A DNA stretch of 64,000 nt from Candidatus Roizmanbacteria bacterium UBA1450 (GTDB lineage: Bacteria; Patescibacteriota; Microgenomatia; UBA1406; GWC2-37-13). The stretch is taken from contig DCTC01000001.1 of NCBI GenBank assembly GCA_002329205.1, forward strand, positions 458,623-522,622. The letters run 5' to 3'. Numbering within the stretch: the stretch's first letter is position 1; each line of letters opens with the position of its first letter. The translations under genes were made by a program, and so were the position numbers. A model generated the notes under the pieces. It was not told where the DNA came from and searched no databases. It saw nothing but the letters and a program-made list of their open reading frames with translations. Positions 17,801-27,600 of the stretch are shown in pieces.

Positions 17801-20311
17801 CATATTGATATTACTCGAAGAAGTATAAATCGTTGTATTGGTCACCGTTCCTGATCCCACCTGTTCACCATCTACAAAGAACCGATACGTACCTGCTGCA
17901 TCTATAGTAATTCCCACCTGCCTCCAGACGCCCACGTCCGCCGAAGTGAACGTATGGTCTGAAACCAGATATTCTCCGTTCGTACCGTTATGAGATTTCC
18001 AAAAGTACATCTCATCACTCGTACCGATCTCTAGTGTCCACTGTCTGTTTGGTGCAAAGTTGTATTTACTTATAATCGTTTCATTCGCCCCTTTGACACT
18101 TGGAAGTTTGGCAATATTGATCCATGTCGAAATGGTGAATGGTAGCGTGAGATCATGCGCCGCCTTGTCCCCGTAATTGACATACTGTCCACCTCCATTC
18201 ACGGAAACGCTATTCCCGTATTTCCCTGTACTATTGAGTGTTCCTTGCCACGCACCGTCATTACCTTGGCCGGACGCATCACAAGAGTCATTCACACCCC
18301 CTACACAAGTATCTGCCGAGACCTCATCCATCTTCCAGTACCCAACCAAGCTGTCTGAAAGAAATGAATTATCCGTTGCCCCTAAAACCACGGACGATCC
18401 TTTTGCAGATGTAAACAAATAATCCTGTTTAATTTCATCTGCTGATCTGGCATAAGGATATATTTTCACCTCATCGATAAATCCCGAAAAATACTGAGAA
18501 TTATCATATTTATTCGCACCTATATTTTGATCTAAGGGAGAAACCCACTCGACAGAAGTATTCACTGACGTAGTATTTCCGTCTTGTACACCGTTTATAT
18601 ATATTCTCATTACGCTTCCGTCATAGGTAGAAGAAATATAGTACCAGCTATTTGTTGCAATGCTTGTATTGCTTGTCACCGCATACTGTGTCCCGCTTGT
18701 GTCATAGAAACTAAACGAAACCTTGTCATTAAAGAGCATTAGCCAAATGTCTCTAAATGCTTTTCTGTGTCGAAAAATTGTCTGTTGAGTAGTGATATTA
18801 TTCGTTTTTACCCACCCGCTTATCGTAAATTCATCTCCTGGATTGGCTGATATTCCTCCAACATAATCATTGCCATCGAACTGAAGACATTTTCCGCTGA
18901 CGCACATGCTTTCATCTCTCCATGCAGGAGCAGACGAGCCAGTCCCGAGGGTGCCCGTAATTGAATTTCCCGACGAATCATTCACGGTCGTGCCATATCC
19001 TTCATCAAATTTCCAGTAGATGACCGGTCCGCGAGTTACTTCTTCCGTCCCAAATGTCAGACTTGGATTTGCCGTAGCCTCTGATACTGTTGCAATATTC
19101 CCTCCCTCAGAGAAAAGCTTTGTTACTTCTTCCTGTGAAAGATCACGATTATAAATCCGTGTATCATCGATCTCCCCCATAAAATAATTGGCATTTGTCG
19201 CACGTGAGCCTATTCTCATATCGGCACTTCCGCCTTGATATATGGTTTGGTTTGTAAATGTCCCGCTGTCTACGACTGTTCCTTCATAATACAGTCGGTA
19301 ATTACCGCTTGCATCTGCCGTAAAACCTACATGCCTCCAAACATTGACGTCGCTTCCGGTGAGATAATGGCCATTTGCAATATATTCGCCGTTCGTACCG
19401 TTATGTGATTTCCAAAAGTATAATCCATCTGTTCCTCCTATGGACAGAGTCCACTGACGTACAGATGTCCCACCATATTTACTAATAATTTCGGCATCAC
19501 TCCCCTTTACGCTTGGCATAGTATCGACTTTTATCCACGTAAATATACTGAAAGGTAATGTCAGGTCAAACGTCGACTGATCACCAAAACTCGCATAATC
19601 ACCATTTCCGTCAAATGTTCCCGTATACCCATATTTTCCGTCAGCAGTTGTGGTCGCGTTGCCGACGCGTGTCCCATTGTTACCATTGATGGAGTAATCC
19701 TTAATTTCACCGGTTGTACCATTCCAACTAGCTTCATTCATTGGCCAATAGCCAATCAGCCCTCTGACTTTGTAAAAAATTTCCGTGTCAGATTCGGATA
19801 AAGCCGAAGCATTTCCATAGTACATATACAATGTATAGGTTGTCGTATTTTTGGGAATAACATCCGCAAGTACCCACACTTTCGTTGAATTGCTGTTGCA
19901 GCCGGAATCTAAAAAGTAGGGTAAGGATTTGCCACTTTGTGATGTGAAGCGTATATCATCACAATCCACCTGCATTTTTCCTGTACTAATCAAATCATCA
20001 GTGTCTATAGTCAGCAATGTTTCCACATCCGTGACATCAGATGTATTTGAATCAATACTCACCGTGATTGATTTCCGATACTGCCAGGTGTCATTCCACC
20101 ATGCAGCGGATGCTCCTTCTCCCCGAAGAAGGAAATACCAGACGAAGAACAATCCAAATACTATTCCTACAGAAAAGACAAGGATAGTTTTATTCGAAAG
20201 CAAAGATTTCTTCTTTCTGGGAAAAACTTTTTTATGTAAAGATAAAAACAAGTATCGGATATGTGTCTTGATGCGTGATAATTTTGGTGATATATGCAGT
20301 CGTCCCATCAT
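14831..20311 (-). CDS. Giant multi-LamG surface protein with DUF2341 domain (paralogue B)
   Basis: The 1826-residue protein has the same plan as paralogue A: N-terminal MMGRLHISPKLSRIKTH, membrane span at about 43-62, DUF2341 (about 71-170, AWWNDTWQYRKS to YMYYGN) and seven LamG modules, ending GGAVVFK. Each module resembles the module at the same position in A more than its neighbours, as shown by linker signatures (MVLGAQNTGIGGTTPSN and a YCLPGDTSTC Cys pair before module 6; RTPAQIAWEY at its end; HYKLDECQGT opening module 7). This points to whole-gene duplication. The protein should be anchored in the membrane with a very long extracellular part. Ligands are unknown. Confidence 0.88.
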   Translation of the reverse strand: MMGRLHISPKLSRIKTHIRYLFLSLHKKVFPRKKKSLLSNKTILVFSVGIVFGLFFVWYFLLRGEGASAAWWNDTWQYRKSITVSIDSNTSDVTDVETLLTIDTDDLISTGKMQVDCDDIRFTSQSGKSLPYFLDSGCNSNSTKVWVLADVIPKNTTTYTLYMYYGNASALSESDTEIFYKVRGLIGYWPMNEASWNGTTGEIKDYSINGNNGTRVGNATTTADGKYGYTGTFDGNGDYASFGDQSTFDLTLPFSIFTWIKVDTMPSVKGSDAEIISKYGGTSVRQWTLSIGGTDGLYFWKSHNGTNGEYIANGHYLTGSDVNVWRHVGFTADASGNYRLYYEGTVVDSGTFTNQTIYQGGSADMRIGSRATNANYFMGEIDDTRIYNRDLSQEEVTKLFSEGGNIATVSEATANPSLTFGTEEVTRGPVIYWKFDEGYGTTVNDSSGNSITGTLGTGSSAPAWRDESMCVSGKCLQFDGNDYVGGISANPGDEFTISGWVKTNNITTQQTIFRHRKAFRDIWLMLFNDKVSFSFYDTSGTQYAVTSNTSIATNSWYYISSTYDGSVMRIYINGVQDGNTTSVNTSVEWVSPLDQNIGANKYDNSQYFSGFIDEVKIYPYARSADEIKQDYLFTSAKGSSVVLGATDNSFLSDSLVGYWKMDEVSADTCVGGVNDSCDASGQGNDGAWQGTLNSTGKYGNSVSVNGGGQYVNYGDKAAHDLTLPFTISTWINIAKLPSVKGANETIISKYNFAPNRQWTLEIGTSDEMYFWKSHNGTNGEYLVSDHTFTSADVGVWRQVGITIDAAGTYRFFVDGEQVGSGTVTNTTIYTSSSNINMWVGARNTGPNYFEGKIDEVRLYKRALDASEMKKLYEWAPGPVAYYDLDEGTGISTISDKSGNGNTLTMTDFDESSWRPGKYGSALHFRGNDANDELSANSILNDLPTGDFTTSFWFNWEGDGSMNWDVPIGKREVSPGGWWVTYEGTNKTIQMQADFGTSDLNYVSASNVYSFNEWNHATVVFKSATKTAEFYINGVKTGYGATTQAGVGTYQGDSGNTFRIGRDNEAGQRWNGMLDEIKIYNYARTPSQIIEDMNGGHPLGGSPVGSQLAYWKFDEGYGDYAYDTIGNSNAWLAAGDVCPGDSECPTWTNDGKFGKAIFFDGGDLIEAEMIAGYDNNGTDPYTATLWFKSDTNPTYNYALMGIVSNFGGNQDRFIQVTSAGVPRFYVYDGQERYATGTTVVTDNAWHHLAGIFDGTTIYIYVDGELEGTATVTGSENHTNPYIRFSHQVNNYYNHTVGTIDEAKIYGTALTKEQVLLDMNQGRSMVLGAQNTGIGGTTPSNSTSRSYCLPGDTSTCNSPVFEMNFEEATGQIAYDTSTNGNNGTLGTSASIGSDDPTWGLGPDHMAGSALEFDGVNDFVEIDGDEHVMTGEQFTVSAWFKSGDTGTSRRTIYNEGSEVGFTFTNMFIALNDGAAGRIRAFLRDEDTSSADIMYSGGYNDNNWHFVSFVKRSASSHELFVDGALVGTSSTTIDGPYDSITAQTIGRREQESAEGDYFVGSIDQVRVFDYARTPAQIAWEYSKGAPIAHYKLDECQGTTAYNTAFRPSGLAGNDGAITSSTTGNTSVGTCTSGSSTEMWANGVNGKWNASLDFDGVNDRVVIPDIDYGQETTISFWFNSTNNSGTGYQYMFSQGGFQVANSINIYFNEDSETINTPGAILVSVMDSNDNPPLLADDIQTQVGLSDSAWHHLAVVISASGTKAYVDGVQQVSYANGNNGVNPSGNIYIGSRYDLNSARFYDGKLDDIRIYNYAMTPAQITEMYKGGAVVFK

Positions 20312-20345
20312 ACTTCATTCTACTCGTTTTTGGATGCCGTAACAA
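20312..20345 (-). promoter_or_regulatory. Putative leaderless promoter of LamG paralogue B
   Basis: On the minus strand, TTGTTA (20345-20340), a 17-nt spacer and TAGAAT (20322-20317) lie 5 nt before ATGATG, matching the arrangement in front of paralogue A. Confidence 0.6.
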
Positions 20346-20354
20346 GGAGAATTA

Positions 20355-23300
20355 TTACTTAAATACCACGGCTCCACCGCTGTAAAGCTCTTTTATCTGA
20401 TGAGCCGTGAGCGCATAATTGTATATGCGTACGTCATCAATTTGACCATTGAACCATGCGGTAGAATTATCCCCTCCAATGTAAAGAGGAATGGAATTAT
20501 TATTAAAATTTCCGGATACACTATCCTCCCCCGCAGAGATTCCATCAATGTAAAATGTTGTTGTACTTCCTTTTCTTGAAAACACTACATGATGCCAGTT
20601 TGAATCAGAAACTGTTCTATTTGAACGATGTACAAAATAACCTGGTGCGTCTCCATAGAAAAACAGTTTATCTGAGTTACTTCCGTCTGGTTCAATCCCA
20701 AATTCAAAATCATAATTACTCCCATCTGTTTTGGCAACTATTTGTCCTTTTTGACTAAGACTTGACCGCTTAACCCATGCTGTTATAGTTATATCACCTG
20801 TAATTCCCAAATCACTTGAGTAAGGAACACTCACGTAATCATCCGTCCCATCAAAACTCAAACTCGAATTTAATTTGCCACTGGCACCATCCCCCCAGGC
20901 TGTCGATGCAGTACTGCAGTTTCCGACGGTATTTTCTCCACTGCCACCGATGGTGATTGTACCCGCATGACCGTTGCCGGAAGAATCATTTGCTGTCGTC
21001 CCCTGACACTCATCGAAACGATAGTGTGCAATAGGGGCGCCTTTGTTCATACTCCATGCGATCTGTGCTTGTGTTCGTTCATAGTCATATATTCTGACTT
21101 GATCTATTGTTCCTCTAAACATCTCATTGATAGATAAAAACCCTTGTCCTCCGATATGAGGACCTGACTGCGGGGCTGTATCCACGAAAGCAGCATAGTC
21201 TGCAGAATTTGAGTTGCTTAGTTGACCGTTTATATAAATTTTATGAAGGTTGCTATCAGAATTGAACACGCCTACGACATGATACCAGTTATCAGCCGTT
21301 ATCAGACCGTTTGACGTATTCACCCATGTGTTGAACGTCCCGCCGTCCCAAGTCCGCCCCCCCAGACCCAATGCACCACCTGAGGTAATATAAAACGAAA
21401 ATCGGTTGGAACCGCTACCACTAATAGTCTCACCATACAAAGCTCTGTTATATGTCCCGACTACACTTGGTTTTATCCACATCTCGATCGTTATCTGACT
21501 CTTGCTCCGGACGGAAGCTCCGTTATTTACGGTCACCACATCATTTGTCGAACTTCCGGAAAAATTGAGTCCTCGTCCTACCTTCCCGGCGACCCAGTCA
21601 CTTGCAGTAACATCACTGCCTAATGTACCGTCATACCCGTTTCCGCTCGTATCGTACGCAGTACTTCCTACTCCTTCATTGAATAACCATTCTCCAAAAG
21701 GCTCAGCACAAGTACTCGTATCCCCCGGAACACAATATTCACGACTGGCAGTATTTGACGGAGACGTTCCGCCTACGCCCGTATTTTGTACGCCGAGAAC
21801 CATACTTTTGCCTCCTTGAGAAAGTAACTTCACATGCTCTTCAGTCAGCGCAAAGGGGTAAAGAGCAAATTCATCAATGACTCCTTCAAATCCATGAGTA
21901 GCTACTTCAACTCTCGCTCCTATTCTCGGATTAATAAACGGTGCGGTATCCGGGATTGCACTTTCTGTCACACTGCTTTCCTGAACGATACCGTTGATAA
22001 ACAATTTGTGGATATCGGTATTTGCGTCAAAAATCGCAGCAACATGATACCAGGTATCTGTGCTCAGTGAAGTCGTACTGTCTACCCAAACTGTCAAACC
22101 GAACTGACTCGCCCGACCGGAAAAAACAAATTTGTTATCTGAATCTATAGCAAGCTTAACCCGAGAATTAGTGCTCCCAGCCTCAGGTTCTTCATATATT
22201 GTTTGCTGGACACCAGCAAGATCGGCAGTCTTTACCCACACAGAAATCGAAAATTCACTTTTTCCTCTTAAAGAGGTGCCAACAGGAAGCTCGATAACAT
22301 CATCACTTGCCTCCCCATCAAAACTTAGTGCTTTGCCTACTTTCCCCTCATTGGTCCACGTCGGGCAATCATTACTTGCTGTCGGGCAGACTGTATCTGA
22401 TTCTCCAAGATCTCCATCATATCCGTTCGGGCCCGAATCATGCACAGTATCACCATATCCCTCATCAAATTTATATTGAACTATCGCTGATCCCACCGGG
22501 GTTCCTACTGCCGGATGGCCGGCGTTCATGTCCTCAAGAATTTGTTCCTGTGTCCTGACATAATTGTAGATTTTAAAATCATCAATCATACCCGGATAAT
22601 CGGTATATCCGTTTCCGCCGATGAGAATTTGTTTGCCAGTATCAATCTCTCTCGTTCCCGAAGGGGTTGTTGTCGATTCAAACGATATTATTTTTCCGTT
22701 TTTATAAAATTTCACCCCGGAACAACTACTTGATCCATCCCACGTCCAGGCAATATGCTGCCATTCGCCGACTGCCATGTTTGCAGCCGGAACCGTGCAC
22801 ATCAAGTCATCACCGGTGTAATAAATAGTCAAAGCATATTTATTCCCATTCGATCCGATTTTCCATCCATTATTTGTGTCTGCGGCTTTATCAAATATTT
22901 CATAACTTCCTGCTGTCGGTTTGAGCCAAACTGACCAGGTATACATCGGCTGGTAGTCGAGGGTTGATGTACTCGGTATTGTGATGCGATCTCCACTACC
23001 GTCATGTGAGGTCGCGGAACCGTATTTCCCCTGAACCCATTTGGTATTCCCTGACCAAGCGCTAGAATTATTCCCGTTGCCGCTGCTGTCGTATGCGGTC
23101 GTCCCTGATCCTTCATCCAGTTTCCAGTATCCGATAGGTCCGGGAGACCAATTATAGAGAGATCTGATTTCCTGTGCACTGAGCGCTCGTGTGTAAGTGC
23201 GTACTTCATCGATTCCTCCGAGCCATTTGTACGATGACGCTGTCATTGCTCCCAGATATTCAGCTTGTCCTGATGGGTTGAGTACTCCTGTCGTTGAGCC

Positions 23301-23663
23301 TCGCGACATTTCTTCACCATCCCAATAAATGATCGCATTTGTGCCGTTGTATGTTATGGCGATATGATGCCAGGTATTCTGCACCCAAGTAAGATTTTGA
23401 GTATCGATGCTCAAACTCCCTCCAGTCGCATTGACACCCAATGTAAAATCATCTCTATTAGGATTAAAGCGAAGATTGAAATTTGCAGGACTCCAAAGAT
23501 ATCGGAAATTAGCCTCAGTTGGGGTAAAATCAGGACGTATCCACATAGCGACTGTCATCTGTGAGGTGCCGTCAAAATAATTGAAATTATTCAAATCGAT
23601 ATAATCATCTTCTCCGTCAAATTCGCAGCCAGTACCATATTTCCCCTCAGTTGTACAATCCAT
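20355..23663 (-). CDS. Multi-LamG surface protein, paralogue C, C-terminal part (frameshifted)
   Basis: This 1102-residue frame begins inside a LamG module (the ATG at 23663 is internal) and continues with four further modules, ending GGAVVFK as paralogue B does. The same frame can be read upstream to a TGA near 23775 and encodes plausible module sequence (IDPGIDAEGETISNSSG), so the natural N-terminus is the separate frame at 23767-24636. Modules correspond one to one with modules 3-7 of A and B, including the YCVPGDTSTC linker and DECQGT motif. Unless the frameshift is a sequencing error, this part would lack a signal or anchor and probably not be exported. Confidence 0.8.
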   Translation of the reverse strand: MDCTTEGKYGTGCEFDGEDDYIDLNNFNYFDGTSQMTVAMWIRPDFTPTEANFRYLWSPANFNLRFNPNRDDFTLGVNATGGSLSIDTQNLTWVQNTWHHIAITYNGTNAIIYWDGEEMSRGSTTGVLNPSGQAEYLGAMTASSYKWLGGIDEVRTYTRALSAQEIRSLYNWSPGPIGYWKLDEGSGTTAYDSSGNGNNSSAWSGNTKWVQGKYGSATSHDGSGDRITIPSTSTLDYQPMYTWSVWLKPTAGSYEIFDKAADTNNGWKIGSNGNKYALTIYYTGDDLMCTVPAANMAVGEWQHIAWTWDGSSSCSGVKFYKNGKIISFESTTTPSGTREIDTGKQILIGGNGYTDYPGMIDDFKIYNYVRTQEQILEDMNAGHPAVGTPVGSAIVQYKFDEGYGDTVHDSGPNGYDGDLGESDTVCPTASNDCPTWTNEGKVGKALSFDGEASDDVIELPVGTSLRGKSEFSISVWVKTADLAGVQQTIYEEPEAGSTNSRVKLAIDSDNKFVFSGRASQFGLTVWVDSTTSLSTDTWYHVAAIFDANTDIHKLFINGIVQESSVTESAIPDTAPFINPRIGARVEVATHGFEGVIDEFALYPFALTEEHVKLLSQGGKSMVLGVQNTGVGGTSPSNTASREYCVPGDTSTCAEPFGEWLFNEGVGSTAYDTSGNGYDGTLGSDVTASDWVAGKVGRGLNFSGSSTNDVVTVNNGASVRSKSQITIEMWIKPSVVGTYNRALYGETISGSGSNRFSFYITSGGALGLGGRTWDGGTFNTWVNTSNGLITADNWYHVVGVFNSDSNLHKIYINGQLSNSNSADYAAFVDTAPQSGPHIGGQGFLSINEMFRGTIDQVRIYDYERTQAQIAWSMNKGAPIAHYRFDECQGTTANDSSGNGHAGTITIGGSGENTVGNCSTASTAWGDGASGKLNSSLSFDGTDDYVSVPYSSDLGITGDITITAWVKRSSLSQKGQIVAKTDGSNYDFEFGIEPDGSNSDKLFFYGDAPGYFVHRSNRTVSDSNWHHVVFSRKGSTTTFYIDGISAGEDSVSGNFNNNSIPLYIGGDNSTAWFNGQIDDVRIYNYALTAHQIKELYSGGAVVFK

Positions 23664-23766
23664 CCCGGTCCCATTGTCTCCGGTAGAATTATCTCCATAG
23701 AGCGTAATATCATGAGAAGTCCCTGATGAGTTGGAAATCGTTTCGCCTTCTGCATCAATACCGGGA

Positions 23767-24636
23767 TCAATAGGTAATCAATCCTTGGTTTAAAAAACTG
23801 TAATCTGTGTCTCCTATGCGGATACTTGAACCTTGAGATCCGCCTCCCTGAAAATCCAGTTTTATTTGGTCAGGCGTACGGGCATATGGATACACTTTCA
23901 CCTCATCAATAAAGCCTTTGAATTCATCCTCCGTACCAGTACCGTTGTCCCCTGCTCCGATCTTCACATCGACACTTGTATCGGATATTGAGCAGGAATC
24001 AACAGCAGTCTTGTCAAGAATTCCATTTAAATATATTTGAATATTGGTACCGTCATACACTCCAACGACATGATTCCACGTATTCAATGCTACAGGCGTG
24101 ACACCGGTCTCTCCATAGAGCCCGCATTCACGTAAGAAAGTTACTTTACTATTTCCATCAATCGCAAGATACCATTGTCCGGCTGTCCCGGCATCGTATT
24201 TTGAAATAATATGAGCCCGAGCATCTGGAACTTCTAGTATCTTTACCCACGCAGATACAGTCATTTCAGTATTACCCGTGAAATCAAGGACATCACCTGC
24301 ATTCACTGAGTCATTCAATCCGTCAAACAAAAGACAGCTACCGTTCACACAGAAATCAGCAGATTTCCAGGTCGGAGCGGAAGAGCCTGTACCGAGGTTT
24401 CCTGTATGATTACTGCCGGACGAATCATTCACGCTCGTACCGTTTCCTTCGTCAAATTTCCAGTATGCTGCCGGATCCAATGAACTCGCCTTAAATAATC
24501 CAATTTTATTATTAACAAATGCAATAAAGATTACGCCTAAAATTAAACTCCCTCCGACTAATACAACCGTTCTCTTTCTGGAGAAAAAAGACAAAACCAA
24601 TTTCAATAATCGAATACTTCGTAATCTAGTTTTCAT
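23767..24636 (-). CDS. Multi-LamG surface protein, paralogue C, N-terminal part (frameshifted)
   Basis: The 289-residue frame has a basic N-terminus (MKTRLRSIRLLK), a membrane span at about 23-42 and one complete LamG module equivalent to module 2 of A and B, ending in the linker SSIRIGDTDYSFLNQGLI. The next module should follow as GYWK, but the frame hits TGA after LITY. Unlike A and B it lacks the DUF2341 domain and the first LamG module. With the downstream frame it would form a protein of about 1425 residues with six LamG modules. It starts 10 nt after the fibre gene's stop, so read-through from that gene is likely. Confidence 0.8.
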   Translation of the reverse strand: MKTRLRSIRLLKLVLSFFSRKRTVVLVGGSLILGVIFIAFVNNKIGLFKASSLDPAAYWKFDEGNGTSVNDSSGSNHTGNLGTGSSAPTWKSADFCVNGSCLLFDGLNDSVNAGDVLDFTGNTEMTVSAWVKILEVPDARAHIISKYDAGTAGQWYLAIDGNSKVTFLRECGLYGETGVTPVALNTWNHVVGVYDGTNIQIYLNGILDKTAVDSCSISDTSVDVKIGAGDNGTGTEDEFKGFIDEVKVYPYARTPDQIKLDFQGGGSQGSSIRIGDTDYSFLNQGLITY

Positions 24637-24646
24637 ACAGCAATAA

Positions 24647-27600
24647 TTATTCCAAAATCATCCAGTCCACTTTTCCGTTCAACGGAGCAGGTGTTGAGAA
24701 CTGAATACGGAAACCGTCCGTCCGTTTATTTATAACAGCAATATTTGTTAGCCAGCTTGGAGTAATATTCACTGCATACTCGTCTGTATCTTTAACTGTT
24801 TCAAAGTCAATATCAAGGTAAGTTGAGCCAAGCCCTGCTGGTATATCAATTCCTCTGAATTGATCATTTCCTTTGATCACTCCTGTCTTTATCACCAAAT
24901 CTCCTTCAGACATAATAAAGTTTCCGTCCGTATCGATTTTAGACTTACCTGCCATGAATTCGATCTCACCCAAACCGAGATGCTGCAATTTGAGAGATCC
25001 TCCGAGTGTTGAAATCGTGGCTGAAGGTGTGGCAAGTGAGTCATCAAAACCATTGATTGTGAGAAGGCCGTTACTGAGTTCACCTGTCACTGCAAGATTA
25101 TTTACATTTGTATCTCCAGTGATAGTAAGAGCAGACAGAGTCGCCTCATCTGACTGAAGCCCGAGTATCTGATTATCAATAATTTCCGCCAGATAGCTGC
25201 TGAGATCAGCTGATCCCGATGCTTGCATGCCAGTAAAGAGCTGTTCAAGGAATCCGACACGGTTATTGAGATTTTCAAGTGATGCAGAAGCAGAAGCTTG
25301 CTCAAGTGTGCTTAATCTGTCTTCAATTGTGCTTAAACGTGTCTCTATTTCATTATCTTTTTCGGTCAGTGCATCAATCTCAGCCTCGACTGCTGTTGTT
25401 CTTTCTTCAATGTTCTCAGTTTCCTGTGCAAGTATATCTAACAGACTACTCGTTACTGCTCCTGTATCTTCGTTGATAACCAAGGCCAACTCATCACTCA
25501 ATTTTGTTAATTCGTTCTGTTGTCCTTCAATTTTCAGCTGCTGCTCCTGCATCGCAGATATAAGGATCGGCGTAAATGAACCGTATGAAACTGACTTCAA
25601 ACCATTTTCATCCGTCTGTACAAATTCTGGGAATAATTCTTCTACCTCCTGCGCAATCAAACCAAATCTTGCATTTTCATCCTGCTGTGTTTTCCACTTA
25701 AACGAAACAGGTCTGAGTTGTTTGACCTTTTCAAGATTGGAAATGTTTGAAAGCGTCTCAACATCTTTTTTCAAAGTAGCATCTGAAGTACAGCTCCATG
25801 TAGTACTAGTAGGATCAATTTCACAATAACCGTCTGAATCCTGGAATCGGACAGGCGGTGCGGTCGAGCCGACTAATACATGCAAAGCTCTCGCCGGAGC
25901 CGTGGTCCCGATACCGACAGCCGAGCCATCTGCCCACAGATTTCCGCCTTTAGCTTTCAATATAATATTTCCGGTACCATACGTTTCCAATGTGAGATCA
26001 TTGTTTTCGAACGCTTCACCCGCTACGATGCTGAGTGGTCCGTCAGATTTTATATATGAAGCTGTTTGATTGGTGAAATACAAATCATATGCTACAGATA
26101 CATCACCTGCCGCGTTAAAGGCTGTCGGAACATCAAAGTTGACTTGTGTCGTCGAGAAGCGTGCAATATCGGTCAAAGATCCTCCAGCACTTACTCCAGC
26201 AAGAGTAAGAGTCCCATCATTTCCGATCGTGAACTTTCCATAATTATTTGCATCATAACTGAGCTGCAATCCTGCTGTTGTACCAAATAGATCAAGTGTT
26301 GTACTTGGGGCGGTCGTCCCGATACCTAGATAATTGCTGCTATCATCCCAGAAGAAATTAGCTGCATCCTGGGTAAAGTTTGATCCGTTACCAAACACAA
26401 TTCCTCCGCTCGTGACTGTTGCGTTGTCAAGATAATTGAGCTCTGTGGTAGAAAGTGTTGCACCCGAGAGAATATTGAGTTCTGTGGCCGTTGCTGATAC
26501 CTCAGTGCCTCCGATGTATAGACTGGTGAAGTTTCCGCTGCCGTTTACATCGAGGGTGTATCCTGGATTTGTAGTCCCAATTCCGAGATATCCTTCATCT
26601 GTCAACCTCATCTTTTCAGTAAGAGACTGCAATGATGTTCCGGATGAACCGACATCAGATGTCTTGAAAATAATATCTCCGCCATCTGCATTTCCAGTCG
26701 CTTTTCCTCCGGCTAGAATCATACTCGCTCCTGCAATATCTGTACCTGATCCACCCGTGGCATTTAAGGTAACGGTTGTTGGACTTGAGCTTACGACACC
26801 TCCTCCGAAGTAGGCTTCATCAATATATCCATTTGCATCATCACCACCTACTACAAACTGATGGGATGAAGTAGCGTCGGTATTATATCCCAATACTATT
26901 GAAGAGTCGTATGCTGAGCTCGAATTTGATCCTAGTACAGTATTGTAGTTACCTTCTGAAGTAACATCTGAATAAGCACCTACCATCGTATTACTATTCC
27001 CAGAAGTGTTGCTTCCTCCTGCCGAATAACCCAATGCAACATTGTAATTAGCAGTGGAACCTACTCCTGCCCAAGAACCTCCAATGAAATTATGATGTCC
27101 GGTAGTGAGAGTTCCCCCTGCATCATTTCCGATAAGGACATTATTATATCCGCTGGTAACACTACTCCCCGCCCAAGCTCCGATAAACGTATTTTGGTCA
27201 GCATTCGTACTGTCCAAATTGTAACCGGCACCATGACCGATCAGAGTCAATTGAGAGGCTCCGGAAGGAGCAGTATTCCCTGCCCCCAATCCAACCAATA
27301 TATTTTCATCCGAAGAGCTTGCTGATAGTACTGAGGATCCTCCGATTTTATATGAAGTAGAGATGTTAATATCTCCTACAACGTCAAACATTGCTGCCGG
27401 AGCAGTAGTCCCGATACCAATATTTATTCCGTCCGTATATATTGAAGAATTTGCGAGATCTGTACCAGTACTGAAGTATGGGATATAATTTGCACTTCCC
27501 GAACTCGTAACCGTCCCAGTCGCTCCGGTATCCAGCTGAGTTGTTCCCCAATACAAATTTCCTCCGTCTGCATAGAGATTATTCCCGGGAGTAGTTGATC

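Noticed and set aside
20355..24636. Two independent LamG genes instead of one broken gene
   Set aside because: The frames meet inside one module, the downstream part has no export signal, and joined they match paralogues A and B module by module.
25227..25829. 200-residue plus-strand ORF
   Set aside because: It is antisense to the S74 and coiled-coil part of the fibre gene and shows low-complexity Ser/Val-rich sequence typical of a shadow frame.
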